This document shows positions 44,994 through 55,999 of a stretch of 64,000 nt of DNA, one piece after another. A program made the translations under genes and the position numbers. How positions within the stretch are numbered: position 1 is the stretch's first letter; each line of letters opens with the position of its first letter. Below the pieces are notes generated by a model that was not told where the DNA came from, did not search any database, and saw only the letters and a program-made list of their open reading frames with translations. This DNA is from Gossypium raimondii (Eukaryota; Streptophyta; Magnoliopsida; Malvales; Malvaceae). Location of the stretch: the NCBI RefSeq assembly GCF_025698545.1, contig NC_068566.1, positions 43,007,192 to 43,071,191 on the forward strand, given 5' to 3'.

Positions 44994-45080
44994 AATGTGC
45001 TTCAGTGCACTCAAACTCACGTCCTATTGCATTGGCAATAATGCCCATGCTAATCGAGTTAAGTCTCAATCGATGAAATA
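44994..45080 (-). mobile_element. tRNA-derived SINE, 5' (tRNA-like) part, split by a solo LTR
   Basis: On the minus strand this begins CATCGATTGAGACTTAACTCG (first 20 bases head-like), continues through GGCATTATTGCCAATGCAATAGGACGTGAG-type sequence in pieces, and runs to GCACATTAT before AGGAT. Joined to 42121-42217 it gives a SINE of the same length as its relatives. Confidence 0.8.
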
Positions 45081-45109
45081 TATTTTATTGTGTGTGTTAG
45101 AATGGTGTT

Positions 45110-45440
45110 TTAAGAAAAAATCAAGTTGGCGTTCTAACTAGAATAGTTACTGATCAAAATTATTTGGATAAACCAATGACATTATAAAAGTAAAAGAATC
45201 GATTTATGTCAAATTAAAGTGTATGTACTAGATCACAAATTTGAACATAGCAAATGCATCAAAACTAAAAATCACAAAATTGAATGTTGTAGAGATGGTC
45301 ACCAAAACTCAGAATCAACCGTTATATTGCAACGGCTAAAACTATTTGAACTAGCTAGTGATATTATAAAAGTAAGAGAATCAAATCATGTCATGAAGTG
45401 ACTTAATCTAAAATTTCAACATAATAGAGTCACCAAAATC
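45110..45440. mobile_element. Remnant of the TGGTCTCTC-type inverted-repeat family
   Basis: TTAAGAAAAAATC, CTAGAATAGTTACTGATC, ACCAATGACATTATAAAAG and GTCAAATTAAAGTG occur in the order seen in the element at 36295-36800. A second, partial run (GCTAGTGATATTATAAAAG onward) follows at 45350. The outer host of the SINE/LTR nest is therefore probably a member of this family. Confidence 0.45.
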
Positions 45441-45988
45441 GACATAGATTTTGAGCATTGATCAATTTGGTTCGGTTAATAAAATTATTTTATTATTTAA
45501 ATATTTGATTGGGTTAGTGTTAATTTTAGAACTTTATTTTATCTATACTTAATCAATATTTGACTGTTTGAGATCATTAATGTTACGAGCCAATCAAATA
45601 TTAATTAAATAGAAAAATATTAAAATTTATTTTTTGCAAAATAAAAATCTTATATATATTATTAATATAATTATATATAAATATGAGTTTGATTTTTTTG
45701 AAAAGATAAAATACTTTTTATTTATTTGATTTATAGAATTGGATTAGAATTAAGATCCAACATCGAACTCTGTGTTCTAGAGATGGCTTTAAAGATGGGA
45801 AGCTGAAAAGTTTGAGTAGAAAGATTTCTTTTGGGATATTTTAATAAAAGACAAAACGTTCTATATTTTATAAGCATTTTACTTAAAAAAAAGTTTATAT
45901 GAATTTTTTTTAAAGTTTGGTAAAGTTTTAATATGAAATTTTAATGATGTAAGTTCTTTCAATTTAGATTTAAATTTTTTTAATGTTT

Positions 45989-46167
45989 GCATATTGAGTT
46001 TTAGCTCGATTAATATTAGTATTGTTGTCAGTATAGGAGGACGTGATTTCGAGTGCGCTGAAATGCATTATCCTCCTATTTATGGGTTGAGAAGGGATCA
46101 TGGATAGTTCTAGACATTGTGTTTGTTCAAAAAGAAAACCTATATTGAGATTATTCAAAAAAAATTA
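45989..46167 (+). mobile_element. tRNA-derived SINE, full-length copy
   Basis: The plus strand reads CATATTGAGTTTTAGCTCGAT at the head, a B-box-like GATTTCGAGTGCG, TATTTATGGGTTGAG, and a GAGATTATTC-poly(A) end. The 10-bp duplication TTTAATGTTT lies at 45979-45988 and 46168-46177. Length is 179 bp. It is in the opposite orientation to the other copies. Confidence 0.85.
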
Positions 46168-46579
46168 TTTAATGTTTCGTTAACTTTTTTTTGCTTAAGT
46201 CTTATCTTATAATTCCATAAGAAAAGTATCTATTTTTAAGAGAAATAAAAACAAGTCTTCTTAAATCCTTTAAAGAGTTCTAATTTATTGGGTGAAGCTT
46301 TTACCTTCTAACTTGTGCAGGTTAACAAAATGTATAGTGGGTGACTAGTTTATTGCATCTCAAGAGATAATGTATAATAAAATTTCTTCGCACCGGTTAT
46401 TATTAGCAAGGGGGTGCATGTCATCTCAAGAAAGCGACTAGGTTCGTGCCTCAATATCTGTCGCTCTATTTTAACTATTAGAGTTGTGATAGTATAGCAA
46501 CAAGAAATTGATCCTATACTCGCATGCACAATATATATTGTCTAACATTTTTTAACAATTTGAGATGAACACTTATGAT

Positions 46580-47340
46580 GAATGTTGTCCCTTTCCTTTT
46601 TTACATTGCCCAAAACTACTCAAGGCGGTCATCTAATTCTCCCTTTCCTCTATTATGGTGCAAATTATAAAAGATGGAAGCAAAAGACATTTTACCACTT
46701 GATACTTTTGAATGTCTCATACATTTTGATGAAAAAGAGTCAAAAAAAAAAAATCAGAGCATGAAAAGAATGTGAAGAAATGAGAGAAGAATCATGACCA
46801 TTACAAAAATTATTTATTCAATTGTCTTTCTGATCATTTGTATGATTATTATGATCAAATGCATACTTCAGCAAAGAAAAGTTAGAAGGCATTACAACAA
46901 AAGTATGACAGAAAAATCTAGATCCAAAAAATATGTTTGTAGACATTACTTCGTATGAAAAATAAATCTATGATAGAACAAGCCCATAAATCTCTAGATA
47001 CTTGCATGTAGTGTTCGACGTGAAGGTCTTACACCACATACAAAAGGAACTATCCATTGAATCTCTTATTATGCGCTTGAGAGTAGAAGAAGAGCGCAAA
47101 AACCAAGACAATCTACTTGACTTCGATGGTGCAAGTAATTCAAAGGTACATCTTGTCTCTTCAAAGAAGAACATGTCTAGAGAAAAAAAAAACCAAGAAT
47201 CTCCTTCAAGAGAAGTACCAATTAATAAAAGATATGATGGGGTGCTATGTATGTGAGAAGTCTGTATGTCATTTCCGAAAATATGGACCTTCTAATTTGA
47301 TTTGGGTTTCATAATTTTTAAAGGACCATGAATTTTTCTT
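46580..47340 (+). pseudogene. Copia-type gag relic
   Basis: A frame at 46640-46730 reads YYGANYKRWKQKTFYHLILL, the conserved opening of copia gag (N-Y-x-x-W). Near 46880 KALQQKYD appears, and near 47020-47110 LHHIQKELSIESLIMRLRVEEERK, in pieces; these are the usual later gag blocks in the right order. Frames are broken and no zinc knuckle or protease follows. Confidence 0.7.
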
Positions 47341-47859
47341 TTCGGGATAATTATTTCGATTCTAAATTGATTCTAAAATTGGAACTAAATGTGGGTTAAA
47401 ATAATTCCTTTTACCTAAATTTTAAAAGATTTAGAATTGAATTAAGTTTTAATTATTTCTAATTAGATTTATTTTAATTCTTTGAAAATTTGGCATAAGG
47501 TAAGTAATATCCTCTTACGGCTGTTTAAAAATATGAAAATATATATATTAAAATTAAAAAATTAAAATACAAAAAAAATTACTTTTAAAAATATATATAA
47601 CTTTTTGGGTTTAAAAGCCCAATTTAGTTTTTTTCCTTTTTCCTTTAAAACTCAAATTAAATAAATTTAGCCCAAAATAGGAGCCCAAATGCATTATTTT
47701 AAAAATAAATTAGGAGTGACAAATATAGTCGTGAATGCTTTCAGTAGATAGTCAATGATTTTAATTATAATGAGTCATCAAGTTGTGGATTCAAATAGTT
47801 AAGAATCAATATATGATAGACCAAATTTTTGCTAGGTTGGTGAGGGAGTTACAATGATC

Positions 47860-48560
47860 ACAAGTTGTAAAAAAAAAATTGTCCTTTTTCAAAAGTAGTC
47901 AATTGTGTATCATAAAAGAGTAATTTGTGAACAAACTATGCGAGAACTTCACGAGAATAGTCTTGGAAGGCATTTTGGCAAGGACAAAACAATGACAATG
48001 GTGATGGGTTGTTATTTTTGGCCATATATGTCCAACGATGTTGCAGATTTGTGAGGCGATGTTACCTTTGCTAACTTAGGAAAGAGAATTCTCAAAACAC
48101 TAGGTTGTATACTCCATTGCCATAAATAGAAGCACCATGGTATCACTTGAGTATGGATTTTGTGTTGGGTCATTTTAGAACATCCGAGGGATGATTAATT
48201 TTTTTTTTTAGTTGATAGTGTATAAAAAATAGCACACTCTAATGTGGCTATATGGTGTTCAAAGTAGGGATTGAATTTAAGTATTTTTCCACATGCCATC
48301 ATCAAGCCAGTGTGTAGAGTAAAGTAGTTAATCAAACTTTGGGAAATTTTTTGAGTTAGGATTCAATTATACCAAAAGATGAATTTGCTTACATACCTAT
48401 AAATATAACTCCCATTAAACTTGGCATATGGCCTTAAACCACAACATGTACTTGATTTTGTTCCATTATCACAAAGTGCAGATAAGCTTTTACGAGTCAT
48501 ATCTGCAAGGTCCACGAGGAGGTGTAGTAGCTATTATATTTAACAACGTAGCATATGCTA
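47860..48560 (+). pseudogene. Gypsy-type integrase relic
   Basis: The plus strand reads ELHENSLGRHFGKDKTM near 47945, CYFWPYMSNDVADL, a degenerate CYLC-like zinc-finger half, LYTPLP, VDSVYKK-HTL near 48210, KVVNQTLGNFL near 48325, and a PKDEFAY then P-Q-H-V-LDLVPL-like block near 48380-48460. These are the HHCC, DDE-core and C-terminal landmarks of Ty3/gypsy integrase in order. Many stops and a deletion around 48240-48310 show it is dead. It is on the same strand as the copia gag relic but from another superfamily. Confidence 0.75.
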
Positions 48561-48699
48561 GAACCAATTAGCATAGGCAGCTTAAAGAATTCAAATAAGG
48601 GGGAATTAGTGCTACTATTATTGTGGAAAGAACGATTTCCTAAGGGTGCACATCATACAATAAAATCTAGCAAGTTTGGGTCATTAGAGATACCACATG

Positions 48700-49240
48700 A
48701 CTTAGAGATCAATTGAAACTTTAATCTTTCAAACCTATAATTTTTGGTAGAATCAATGTTTCCTCCATATTCATTTTACAGCCATGAAGACTATTCCTTT
48801 TAAGGTTCATGGTTGCCCCCCACAATGTCATCTTCAAGATTTGAATATGAATTTTCATCTTAAGAGTGCAATGTACCTTGCAAGTATACCCAACATTTGT
48901 TGATTCAAATCTACATTCATTTGAGAGTTTTAACGAAAGAAATGTGATTGTTATTTCCAAACAAGTTAGTCAACCTCCAACATGGCAAATTGAGGTTATA
49001 CAAGATGTTTCGATGTCAAAGAGGTGACATCAACGAGGGGCAACGGGTGATTCCTAATAAAATGGTGATTGAAGTTTTTATAATTGAAGCAATTATTTTT
49101 TTTGGGAGATTGATGTAGACGCATCAAATTTAGTTTAATTATTTGTGTTCTACTACTTGACTTTACGTTTTGCTTCTTTTTTTTTATTAAATATTTAATG
49201 GGTCATGTGGTTAGCGTATGATTAATAAATACTTTATTAG
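48700..49240. other. Unassigned sequence after the gypsy relic
   Basis: A 79-residue minus-strand frame (48721-48960) has no recognisable domain. It may be the remainder of the retroelement, since GTGACATCAACGAGGGGCAACG near 49020 resembles a retroelement 3' region. Nothing firm can be called. Confidence 0.3.
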
Positions 49241-49247
49241 AGAGTTA

Positions 49248-49397
49248 GGGTGGGTTTGGATGGACGATTGGGTGCGGTGCGGTGCGTTTATTTTACTTTT
49301 TGTCTCACGCTACAGTATCGCTACAGTGTCTAATCTCACCGCCACTGCTGTTTTTACACTAACCATAGGTAAACACACCGCCTATCTAAACTCACAT
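49248..49397. mobile_element. Tourist-like MITE, about 150 bp
   Basis: It starts GGGTGGGTTTGGATGGAC and its right end in reverse reads ATGTGAGTTTAGATAGGCGG. TTA flanks it at 49245-49247 and 49398-49400. A GCGGTGCGGTGCG stretch and CTACAGTATCGCTACAGTG lie inside. TTA target and GGGTGGGTTTGG end fit PIF/Harbinger MITEs. Confidence 0.7.
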
Positions 49398-49764
49398 TTA
49401 ATAGGAGTATTCATATTTGGTAACGAGATTGAGCCACAATTTTAAGTGATAGGTGACTAATCCACCCATCTCCAATGGTTAGTAGGACTTTACTCACTTA
49501 GGTTTCTGTATCTAGAGGTCCTCAATCTACAAATTTTATACCATTTTCTTTACTAATCAAAATTTTAATATCACGATTTAAACTTTCAATTCAATATAAA
49601 AAAGTTTCACGTACAATTTTTTAATCAAATTTCAAGTTTTAAGCATATTAAATAATTAAAAATTTAATCATCAGATTTTTATTCATCCAAATATTAAGCA
49701 TAGTATAACTCAATAAAAAAACAATACAGATATAAATTTCTTGGTGCAAAGGAATTAAAATTTT

Positions 49765-49835
49765 GAAATAGTCGAGCAGTTAAGGCGAAGAGGGTTATCT
49801 AAGGTCACATGTTCAAATCCTTTTTTTTGGTGAGG
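49765..49835 (+). mobile_element. tRNA-like SINE relic
   Basis: GTCGAGCAGTTAAGGCGAAG resembles a tRNA D-arm/A box, and CATGTTCAAATCC 40 bases on resembles a B box. The sequence does not fold as a complete tRNA and is followed by a T-rich run, so a SINE or decayed tRNA copy is more likely than a gene. Confidence 0.4.
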
Positions 49836-50419
49836 ATTGGATTTATAAATTTCTTTTTCTGTTTTTCAACTATAAAAAGTTACAAAATTGACACTCAATT
49901 ATTAGTAAATTTATTCTTTGGTCATTAGTTAGCTAACTGTAATAACTTTTAAAATTAGCATAATAGCTACTTTAGCCTTCAACATTTATAAATTATGTCA
50001 ATTTAATCTTGGCTCTAAAAAGAATTAACCCTCAACATTCACACTTTGTGCAAATCGCCTTCTTTTGCGGTTTTACTTTTTTGTTTTTACATTGAGGATT
50101 AATTTTAAAAGAATGAGAAAAGATGAAAAATAATTATCTTGGATTTTTGAGTGTTTCTATTTTTGTATATTTTCAACCAAATTTATCTGATAAATTTATT
50201 TTTTAACTTTTAGTTGGAAGGGTCATAAAGAAAGGCAAAATTGTAAAAAGCCAAATTACAAAATGTGTAAATATTTTCAAAATCAAGAATAAATTAACAC
50301 AATTTATAAATTTTGATGATTAAAATTACTATTATCCCTATAGTTTACTATTTATAACTGCAAAATTTATTTTGAAAGTAAAAATCAGCAAAGTATAATA
50401 AAAGTAAAACCCATTTCGA

Positions 50420-50948
50420 AACCCCCTTCCCACTTCTTTTCTTAATTCTTCCGTATCTGGTTTTAATTTTCTTTGCATCTTCCCTCTCCTCTCCCTTCAC
50501 TTCTAGGTAAAATTTTATTATCTCCTTCGATCATTTTGTTTGATTAATTTGCATTGTGTTCAATCAGAGCTCAGATTTATAATTTTATGCTCTTATTTAC
50601 TGTCTTTAGTTTTCAATTTTTGCTTTGATTGCAATAATATCGTTCTCGTGATTTCTTTTAGATAATTTTTTTTCTTCTAAATTTTATTGTTTTAATTGGT
50701 TTTTTTAAGTTCTTATGTCTGTTTATTTATTGGGCTTTCTTTTTGGTTGATTTTGATCTTGGGTGACTTTACTCTCATATGGAAACCTAGTCGATTTGAT
50801 GTTGGGTTTTTGCCTTTGGTGTTGACTTTTTCTGAATTTTGTTATTAGGTTGACTCTGGATCGCTGTACTTTAGATCCTAGTAACAGAGGAACTGAACTT
50901 AAATTTGAGCAGCAGTAGGAGTAAAACAAAGCAAAGGAAGAGGAAAAG
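50420..50948 (+). promoter_or_regulatory. Probable 5' UTR with intron of the SPCS3 gene
   Basis: CT-rich leader sequence around 50425-50505 ends in CTTCTAG/GTAAAA, a donor-like site. TTTTGTTATTAG/GTTGAC at about 50850 is a fitting acceptor. I infer a leader intron of about 340 bases. Transcript data would be needed to confirm it. Confidence 0.4.
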
Positions 50949-52338
50949 ATGCATTCTTTTGGGTACAGATTAAATGGTTTGCTAACGTTTGCCGTGACTA
51001 TTCTAGCGCTAATGTGCGCCATCACATCTCTCTCGGACAACTTCAACACTCCCTCTCCCTCTGCAGAGATCAAGGTCCATCTCTACTCTTATATTCATAA
51101 TTGGATACCTTTTTAGATCGAAAATTTTGCAATTGCTTTTTGGACCGTTTCGTGTTTTATTTTAATCTCTTATTTTGTTTTGCTTGGCGTGATTGTAGAT
51201 TATGAACATTAATTGGTTCCAGAAGCAGCCACAGGGGCATGATGAGGTAATGTTGTTTTCGGTCATGGGCTTTTGAATTGTGTTTGATAGAGAACTACTT
51301 GATCATGTGTATCTCTTCCCACTACCCCCCTTCTTGGTAATATGTTCCTTTAGTTATTATTATCTTATTTGCAGCCGCACGCCACTAATTAATTGATTGC
51401 TGTTTGTTGTTGGTAAATTCTAAGTAAAAGCTTTTGACTTATGTAGGTCAGCCTAACGATGAATGTATCAGCTGATTTGCAGTCATTGTTTACTTGGAAC
51501 ACAAAACAGGTTTGCTATTTCTAGATCTTTATGGTTTCTTCTGTTAGAACTCTATGGCATTTGCTTCTTTCAATTATAGTAGGATATTATCAGTGCATGA
51601 GATAGAAGAAAATTTTCATTTTGGTTCTATTCTGATGCTTCTTTTTCCTTCTTGCGTTCATGTATTTCTATAACTCATATTTGTCACCCAACAATTCTAA
51701 TTTTGATGGGGTGATGATTTGATTAGGCTTCCCTTTTGTAATCAGTTGCTTTTTGTTGTAATCATCATCATCATTTTTTAAGCTGGTTTAAAATACTATA
51801 TCACAGGTATTCGTTTTTGTAGCAGCTGAGTACGAAACCCGAAAGAATTCCTTGAATCAGGTAAAGGTTAATTTCCCTGGTTAAATACCCTAAGTATCTG
51901 ACTTGTCAATCCTCTGGCCTACTTACTGTCATTAGCATATAAAATTCTTTGTTTATGTTGATCTTAGCAGAAAATATGTTCACTAGTTGATTTTTTTTGG
52001 ACATGGTGTTGTACAGGTCTCACTTTGGGATGCCATTATACCTGCCAAAGAACATGCTAAGTTTTGGATCCACACCTCAAACAAGTATCGCTTTGTTGAT
52101 CAGGTATGCTCGTTCAGATGAAGTAGCTTGTTCATCATATTTACCTAAATTGATTAGGGCTTTCTTGCAATGGAGGATAATCATCTCTTTTCTTGGATCT
52201 TTCATTATCTAGGGAAACAATCTCCGTGGCAAAAAATTCAACTTAACATTGCACTGGCATGTCATGCCTAAGACCGGAAAGATGTTCGCTGACAAAATAG
52301 TCCTGACCGGTTATAGCTTACCGGAGGAATATAGATAA
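50949..52338 (+). CDS. SPCS3: Signal peptidase complex subunit 3 (SPC22/23)
   Basis: Six exons join in frame: 50949-51074, 51199-51246, 51447-51509, 51807-51860, 52017-52103, 52213-52338. All have GT-AG junctions and give 167 residues, the usual plant length. Residues 1-12 are cytosolic. A membrane anchor spans about 11-28 ([18 protein letters not shown]). The rest is lumenal, with the family landmarks [36 protein letters not shown] and [10 protein letters not shown]. The protein is the single-pass type-II subunit of the ER signal peptidase and is essential for cleavage of signal peptides, though it lacks the catalytic Ser. Nothing is missing or altered. Flanking genes are unrelated. Confidence 0.95.
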
Positions 52339-55300
52339 GGTTTTCTTCACTATCATGTTTTTGAGGCTGCTGTAACTTTAGCCTTCTTGATATGCGGACA
52401 TTACAGCCCAGCTGAACCAGAGAACTTGAAATCTAGTGTCCTCTTAGTGGGGACATTAAGTTGAATTAGAAAGTTTGAAACATTGACACTTATGCTTGAG
52501 AAAGTGAGTAAATGAATTTAACTTTTAGATTGAAACAAGAAAGAATCTTTCGAAGTGTTAAAAGAAGGCCATACACATTGCTTCGCAGTTTGCACTGAAA
52601 ACTTCTTTGATGAATATAACCTTCAAGAATTAGATTTTAGACATAAGTATGCTTTTTCTTTTACCCTATTTGATCTAAGTAAGCAATGGGTTTCAAAGAG
52701 GGATTGATTTACATGCTCTAGGTCAAGAAAGCAGTCAATGGATGATGTGTAAGCTGATCCTTGGACACCAATTTCGAGGAAACTAATGTTTACCGTATGG
52801 GTGGTTTCCTGCATTTCCATTAGGGATATAATCATATGCTAGAACCTGCAAGCATTGCACTCAGACAAACATAATCTTGACATCTGGCATTGAAAGTAGT
52901 TTCTTAGATGCTAAGAAAGGTTGTTTCTAGGCTTTGATTAATGGTTATGATCTATATAATCTTGGATGTTTTCTTGATTAGTTCATTAAAGTACTATGAT
53001 CCTCCCCTATATATAATAATTACAGGTTGTGTAGCAGTGATTTATAGACTTGAACGAAATCAACCGGCTCTGATGTAAATTGTTCTTAAGTAGGACCGGG
53101 GTGTTCCTATGGGGCAAAAACAACAGCTGTTCTTGGCTTTTCCCATGGAACTGGTCGATAGTTACATGTAAGTGCAATAACCACATTTTCACTTCCAAAT
53201 TCGTCTGAGTTAGACTAGAGAGCAGTTTTGTCTGTTGTCTGTAGGAGGAACAATGGGAAAGATGTTTCGAAACTTATCCAGTTGGAAGGATAGGGTACCC
53301 TACAGTTTACAGTTAAACTGGTTATAACTATGGTAATTTAATGTTGCCCCTCTGGGATTTTGATGATACGTCCTAATCAAGAACGGGGGTTGGGGTGAAT
53401 TTGGGCACATGGTTGTAATGAGCAGCCAATGAGGCAGGGACCATTTTCTTTAGTTAAAAGCCGCTGGCATTTGCATAGGGTGGGCAGAAAAAATAAGTTC
53501 TTAATTTTTTGAACTTATATTTTATGTAAAATCCAAAGTCTCTTCTATTAGTATTTTATGAATGATGTTAATTTAGTTGGGTTAAATCAGTTAAGGTTTA
53601 AGTTTGATTAGATTTAAGTTGATTGGTTAATTGATTAAGGTTTTTTTTCTTTCTATTTTATTTTTTTAAAAGTAGAGTGTAAAATATCATTATATATTTA
53701 TGAAGAAATTATCCAAATAACATGGCGTTTCTCTTATTATCAAATTGTAAATCCTAGTTGGTTTAGTTGGGATCCAACATCTAAATCTAATCACAAGTGC
53801 ATCCAACATCTAAATCTAATCACAAGTGCATTATTGTTTACATCATAAAATAAAAGGTATAATGAAAAATTTAGTCCTAAACGTTTGCATTTTGTCAATT
53901 TAGTTATTTTTTGAAGTTCTATTTGACCCTTGATTTTTTAAAAAGAGCCTAAATTTGATCATAAACCTTTTAAAAGAGTCAAATAGATTTTTTAACGGAA
54001 ATATTGACAAAAATTAATTTTTAAACATGAGCTTGTATATATTTCATGTTTTTTTTGAATTTTATGAACTTTAAATGATTTTTATTTTTAAATTATTTGT
54101 TGACTTGTGGCATATAAGACGAATAATGTTGCAAATTATTTCTGAATAAATTTTTAAAATCATATTATAGAACCATAGTATTTCGTGATTCATTGGTACA
54201 TCAACTTTGATGCTCTATTGACCAATAATCAGGGACCATTAACATGGTTAAGCCAAACTCGATTGAAGTTCGGATGTAGCAGGATACTCTTTCTACTACT
54301 ATGTTACTAAATACAGAAATATTTTCAAAACAAAAATATTTTTTCGATATAAAACACTCATGTCGATAAAACGATTTAAGCCTCTTTTTCTAATGCTAAA
54401 TCAATGACCTATGTATAAAGGGAGAAGAATTATTTGAATTTGAAGAGAAAAAAAGAAACAACTTTGCTAATAAATTACAATATATACATTATATAATTCT
54501 AAGTACAATTAGCAATTTCAAATTATATGTAAATTTTTATTTTTATTTATTTATTATACTTTTAGTTTTTGATATATTTTCTATTTTGGTCAAGAATCCT
54601 CCGAATATTCTGGTCTTGAATTAGTAATCAATTTCGATATTTTGGAATATGAATAGTGACGAGAGGGAGAGAGTAAGCTCATTATGTTAGAAAAAAAAAG
54701 ATATTGGGAATTAATTCTCAATAAATAAGAAATAATTGAGCATGAGAGTCAAATGAATCGAAAGGTTCATGTTTGGTTTGGGAAAGGATCATGAAATTTT
54801 TGAAATAAAAAAAATGAATAGAAAGATAATCTGTAGAATATTATTAAAAATTTAATATTTTAATTAGTATTTCTGTGTCAAATTTACAATATATATAACC
54901 GTTGAGAGTTAAATTTTTTATTATGTAAAATAAAAATATCAATTGATTTTTGTGTGACACTATTCCTAATTTAAACCTTGACTAATTCATTTTCTCTACT
55001 CTTAAAAAAAAAAAGTAAAAACTTGAAAAGATAATTGGGGTAAAAAAAAAATTGCATGGGTTGAGAATGGAAACAAAAACTAGCTGGCTACAACTACCAT
55101 GGGGCATAGGCTTTAACTGTGAATCGAGTAATTTTGTCACACCTCTTGAGCTGACAGTGATGGCACTTGGCTAGTGATCATGAAATGTGTTTACATCTTT
55201 CTATAGCATTGGGGTGGAGTGGATGGGCTTAAATGGTTAGGTTTGAGTTGTTGGTGGCTCCTCAAGGAAAAAGTTATTTAAGGCATCCTATGATTAACAT

Positions 55301-55430
55301 CATATCAAACACTCAGTGCTCTAAATATGTGAAACACTATCATACAATTATGTATAACAACTTCAAACATAAAACAGAACTAAAGCGTGGCAGAAAAATC
55401 CAAAGATCAGAGGAAAAAAAAGATAGCATA
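52339..55430. other. 3' region of SPCS3 and intergenic DNA
   Basis: Sequence to about 53480 is of mixed composition and may include SPCS3 3' UTR or a non-coding transcript; small frames here have no recognisable domain. Beyond 53500 the DNA is AT-rich. A perfect 29-bp tandem duplication lies at 53772-53829. No other gene was seen. Confidence 0.45.
53772..53829. repeat. Perfect 29-bp tandem duplication
   Basis: Two identical 29-base units starting ATCCAACATCTAAATC, at 53772-53800 and 53801-53829, with no mismatches. Confidence 0.92.
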
Positions 55431-55451
55431 AATGCTTAATTCTAACTCCTA

Positions 55452-55478
55452 CATCATCATCATCATCATCATCACCAT
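55452..55478. repeat. (ATC)n microsatellite
   Basis: About eight ATC/TCA triplets, ending in ATCACCATCA, lie about 55 bases beyond the stop codon of the small membrane protein gene, so within its 3' UTR. Confidence 0.85.
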
Positions 55479-55532
55479 CAAGCCTTGGCCTACATTGTAC
55501 ATCGAGGATTGGATGTTTGAAGAGCAAATGAT

Positions 55533-55914
55533 TTAGGCATCAGGTTGAACCGAGTTGGCTCGATTCGCATTAACACGACGGGTGTTGAGCACATAGTAAA
55601 CACCCATTGCCAAAAGCACTGCAAATGCCAAACCAAAGACAATGCCAGCAGCAACTCCACCAGCTCCCACTCCCTGCCCTGATGACACCTTGCTTGCAAG
55701 TGCTTTTGAACCATCAACTTGAGCTGCAACAGGCAATGGTGAGCACGTGGAAGCTACACAAGGGGTTTTGGGATGAAAAAAGTCATATGCTGAGGGGGGA
55801 AAAGGCCATGGGGCTCTCGTATGCAATGCCATGAGGAGCTCTTTCTTCACCTCTGCCAATGGAAACTAAAGCTAGAGAAGATAAGATAAGCAAGAAAGGA
55901 GCAAATGAACTCAT
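55533..55914 (-). CDS. Small type-I membrane protein, frame broken by one extra base
   Basis: From the ATG at 55914 the frame gives a clear signal peptide (MSSFAPFLLILSSLALVSIG) and then a mature start up to MAFSP. There it runs into a G6 run (C6 on the coding strand, 55794-55799) and hits a stop five codons later. In the next frame the sequence goes on with SAYDFFHP, a short Cys pair (CVASTC), a linker, a membrane helix (GVAAGIVFGLAFAVLLAMGVYYVL) and a basic tail, and stops at 55533. Five bases instead of six would restore one frame of about 126 residues. The two halves read as one conserved plant protein of unknown function. The break may be a sequencing error or a real null allele. Confidence 0.7.
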
Positions 55915-55963
55915 GTTTTTTCTGACTCTTTGATGAGTTAAAAAATTCGGTTACCTTTTAAAT

Positions 55964-55980
55964 TGGCTTTTATAAAGCGT
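55964..55980 (-). promoter_or_regulatory. TATA box of the small membrane protein gene
   Basis: The minus strand reads CGCTTTATAAAAGCC about 55 bases upstream of the start codon. The spacing suits a short leader. Confidence 0.55.
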
Positions 55981-55999
55981 CCTTGTTACTTGGCATTTA

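Noticed and set aside
49765-49835. Possible tRNA gene
   Set aside because: A- and B-box-like motifs are present but acceptor and anticodon stems do not pair; a SINE relic is more likely.
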